Shown here: piece after piece, positions 32,326 to 33,315 of the stretch
Layout: every line of letters starts with the position of its first letter
Position numbering within the stretch: the stretch's first letter is position 1
Assembly (NCBI GenBank): GCA_937902395.1
Contig: CALGTV010000123.1
Coordinates: forward strand, 1 to 33,315
Reading direction: 5' to 3'
Length of the DNA: 33,315 nt
DNA from: an uncultured Ruminococcus sp.
GTDB lineage: Bacteria; Bacillota; Clostridia; Oscillospirales; Ruminococcaceae
The notes under the pieces: generated by a model
Told to the model about the DNA's origin: nothing
Databases searched by the model: none
Seen by the model: the letters and a program-made list of their open reading frames with translations, nothing else
Translations under genes and position numbers: made by a program

Positions 32326-32919
32326 CTATGCCGTGACAGCCTTGATAATGCCGTTACGCACCTCATACTCACGAACACGACGATAAAAAGTGTTAGCTGT
32401 CAAGTCCATTTTCTTCATAAAATCCCTTGCAGTTATTTTCTTCAACTTCCATTCCCCGTAAAGTTGCCAGAACTTCGTCCAATCAATTGGAATAGGCTTT
32501 CTGCCTGTATACTTGCCTTGAACCTTAGCTATCTCAATACCTTCACGTTGTCGCTGTCTGAGCTGCTCTCTTTCAAGCTGAGATAAGGCAGCGAACACGG
32601 TGAGCATAAATTTCCCCGTAGGAGAATTTGTGTCGATATTTTCTTTGTTGCTGATAAGCGTTACTCCCTTTGCGGTAAGGCTGTCAATGATATTAAGTAA
32701 ATCCTTTGTAGAACGTCCCAGACGGCTTATACTCTCAACATACAGCGTATCACCCTCACGCACATAATCAAGCATAGCTTTCAGCTGAGGACGGTCGGTG
32801 TTTGCTCCTGAAATCTTCTCAGAGAAAATGCGTTCAACTTCATAATTGCCCATAATCTCCTGTTGTCTTGCAGTTTCCTGATGCTCCGTAGAAACACGGA
32901 TATATCCAATTTTACTCAT
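32326..32919 (-). CDS. Serine recombinase (resolvase/invertase family)
   Basis: A 197-residue small serine recombinase that cuts and rejoins DNA at specific sites. The start at 32919 gives MSKIGYIRVSTEHQ with catalytic Ser10; an AAGGGG site precedes it. Other family marks: ISGANTDRPQL, YVESISRLGRSTKDL with the catalytic arginines, and LEREQLRQRQREGI on the long helix. A C-terminal helix-turn-helix (about 150-190: KKITARDFMKKMDLTANTFYRR) binds the site. The length is normal for Tn3-type resolvases and Hin-type invertases. It lies next to broken mobilisation genes, so it probably served plasmid or transposon resolution. No res or inversion site was identified with confidence. Confidence 0.93.
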   Translation of the reverse strand: MSKIGYIRVSTEHQETARQQEIMGNYEVERIFSEKISGANTDRPQLKAMLDYVREGDTLYVESISRLGRSTKDLLNIIDSLTAKGVTLISNKENIDTNSPTGKFMLTVFAALSQLEREQLRQRQREGIEIAKVQGKYTGRKPIPIDWTKFWQLYGEWKLKKITARDFMKKMDLTANTFYRRVREYEVRNGIIKAVTA

Positions 32920-32933
32920 AAATATCCCCTTTC

Positions 32934-33035
32934 TCATTCGATAATATCTCTCTTTTTCTGTTGTGAATGTGTCCTCTGATAGCCTTTCTTAGTTTCACGT
33001 TTCATATACTGTTCATCAAGATATTTTTTACTCAT
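32934..33035 (-). CDS. Small basic ORF before the recombinase (33 aa)
   Basis: The frame starts at an ATG overlapping the stop of the upstream remnant (ATGA) and ends 14 bases before the recombinase start. The product MSKKYLDEQYMKRETKKGYQ... is short and very basic. It may be a coupled tiny gene or the next frame of the broken mobilisation gene. No ribosome site of note is seen. Confidence 0.35.
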   Translation of the reverse strand: MSKKYLDEQYMKRETKKGYQRTHSQQKKRDIIE

Positions 33036-33307
33036 TTCGTATATTTGAAAACTTTATCACGTTTAGCAATAAAGTAATAATATTTAGTTGCAACTGTAAG
33101 ATAATATTGATGCTCATTTCCAAGAAACTCAAGACATAATTCAATGCCAACCTGCAAGGCATTTTCACGAGTAATTTCACTCGGTGAAAATCGCTGAATG
33201 AAGTGATGAAAAAGTATCTGATTTACATTGGCAGCAACGCTTGATATATCTCAAATTACTTTCTCATATTTTTTCTTATCAAGACGAATTACAAGTCCAT
33301 ACAACAT
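33032..33307 (-). pseudogene. Broken mobilisation gene (relaxosome/relaxase remnant)
   Basis: Read from ATG 33307, the frame gives MLYGLVIRLDKKKYEKVI, a stop (TGA at 33251-33253), then DISSVAANVNQILFHHFIQRFSPSEITRENALQVGIELCLEFLGNEHQYYLTV... The part around VAANVNQI resembles MobC-type relaxosome proteins (GNNLNQI), and the part from HHFIQRFSPSEIT to HQYYLTV resembles MOB-type relaxases (FSP.E.T...A...G.E...F....Q....T). Together with the in-frame stop this suggests a fused and decayed mobilisation region. Similarity is by eye. Confidence 0.55.
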
Positions 33308-33315
33308 TAATTTTC

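Noticed and set aside
32167..32586. 139-residue plus-strand frame
   Set aside because: It runs through the palindromic element and then antisense to the recombinase; no ribosome site.
1..33315. tRNA or rRNA genes
   Set aside because: None was recognised on either strand by reading; no cloverleaf-like segment with the TTCGANNC arm stood out.

Overview
The window looks like the chromosome of an AT-rich, low-GC Gram-positive gut anaerobe of the Ruminococcus/Oscillospiraceae kind. This is inferred from strong AGGAGG ribosome sites, consensus sigma-A promoters, LytTR/GHKL two-component genes, many TTG starts and clostridial conjugative-element debris. Apart from the first 2.7 kb, which reads as core metabolism, almost everything is accessory.

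Layout. (1) 1-2770, plus strand: end of an iron alcohol dehydrogenase, an aldehyde dehydrogenase and a HAD hydrolase, closed by a strong terminator. (2) 2861-5680: a minus-strand operon of three tiny genes (one a double zinc ribbon), a GNAT acetyltransferase, and a divergent plus-strand pair made of a membrane-anchored secreted protein and a TnpV-like protein. (3) 5706-21512, minus strand: a defence island. It holds a membrane KAP P-loop NTPase, then a large operon transcribed from a near-consensus promoter at 19477-19505: SNF2 helicase, two tandem DUF4391 proteins, a small repeat-containing coiled-coil protein, a type III methyltransferase (Mod), a HEPN-like protein and a type III restriction subunit (Res). 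A DUF262/DUF1524 (GmrSD-type) nuclease with its own promoter lies upstream. (4) 21575-24252: wreckage of an integrative element: a 5'-truncated conjugative-element helicase, a regulatory region with four 22-bp-phased repeats, and a deletion scar joining the start of a response regulator to the end of an ABC ATPase, followed by an intact FtsX-like permease. (5) 25389-32323, minus strand: a complete signalling/transport module: LytTR response regulator, GHKL histidine kinase, sensor-like lipoprotein, ABC ATPase and ABC-2-like permease. Phased direct repeats sit just upstream of the lipoprotein promoter. (6) 32326-33315: a serine recombinase, a tiny ORF and a broken mobilisation gene.

How it may work together. 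In region 3, Mod and Res would form a modification-dependent restriction complex. SNF2, DUF4391, coiled-coil and HEPN-like proteins are co-transcribed with it and probably belong to the same, enlarged system. GmrSD-like and KAP proteins are separate defence candidates at its edges. In region 5, the kinase and regulator probably switch on the lipoprotein-ABC operon through the 21-bp-spaced repeats. The membrane half of the kinase resembles the permease it probably controls. That similarity, the enlarged type III operon and the 140-bp palindromic element in the regulator's leader are the most interesting things here.
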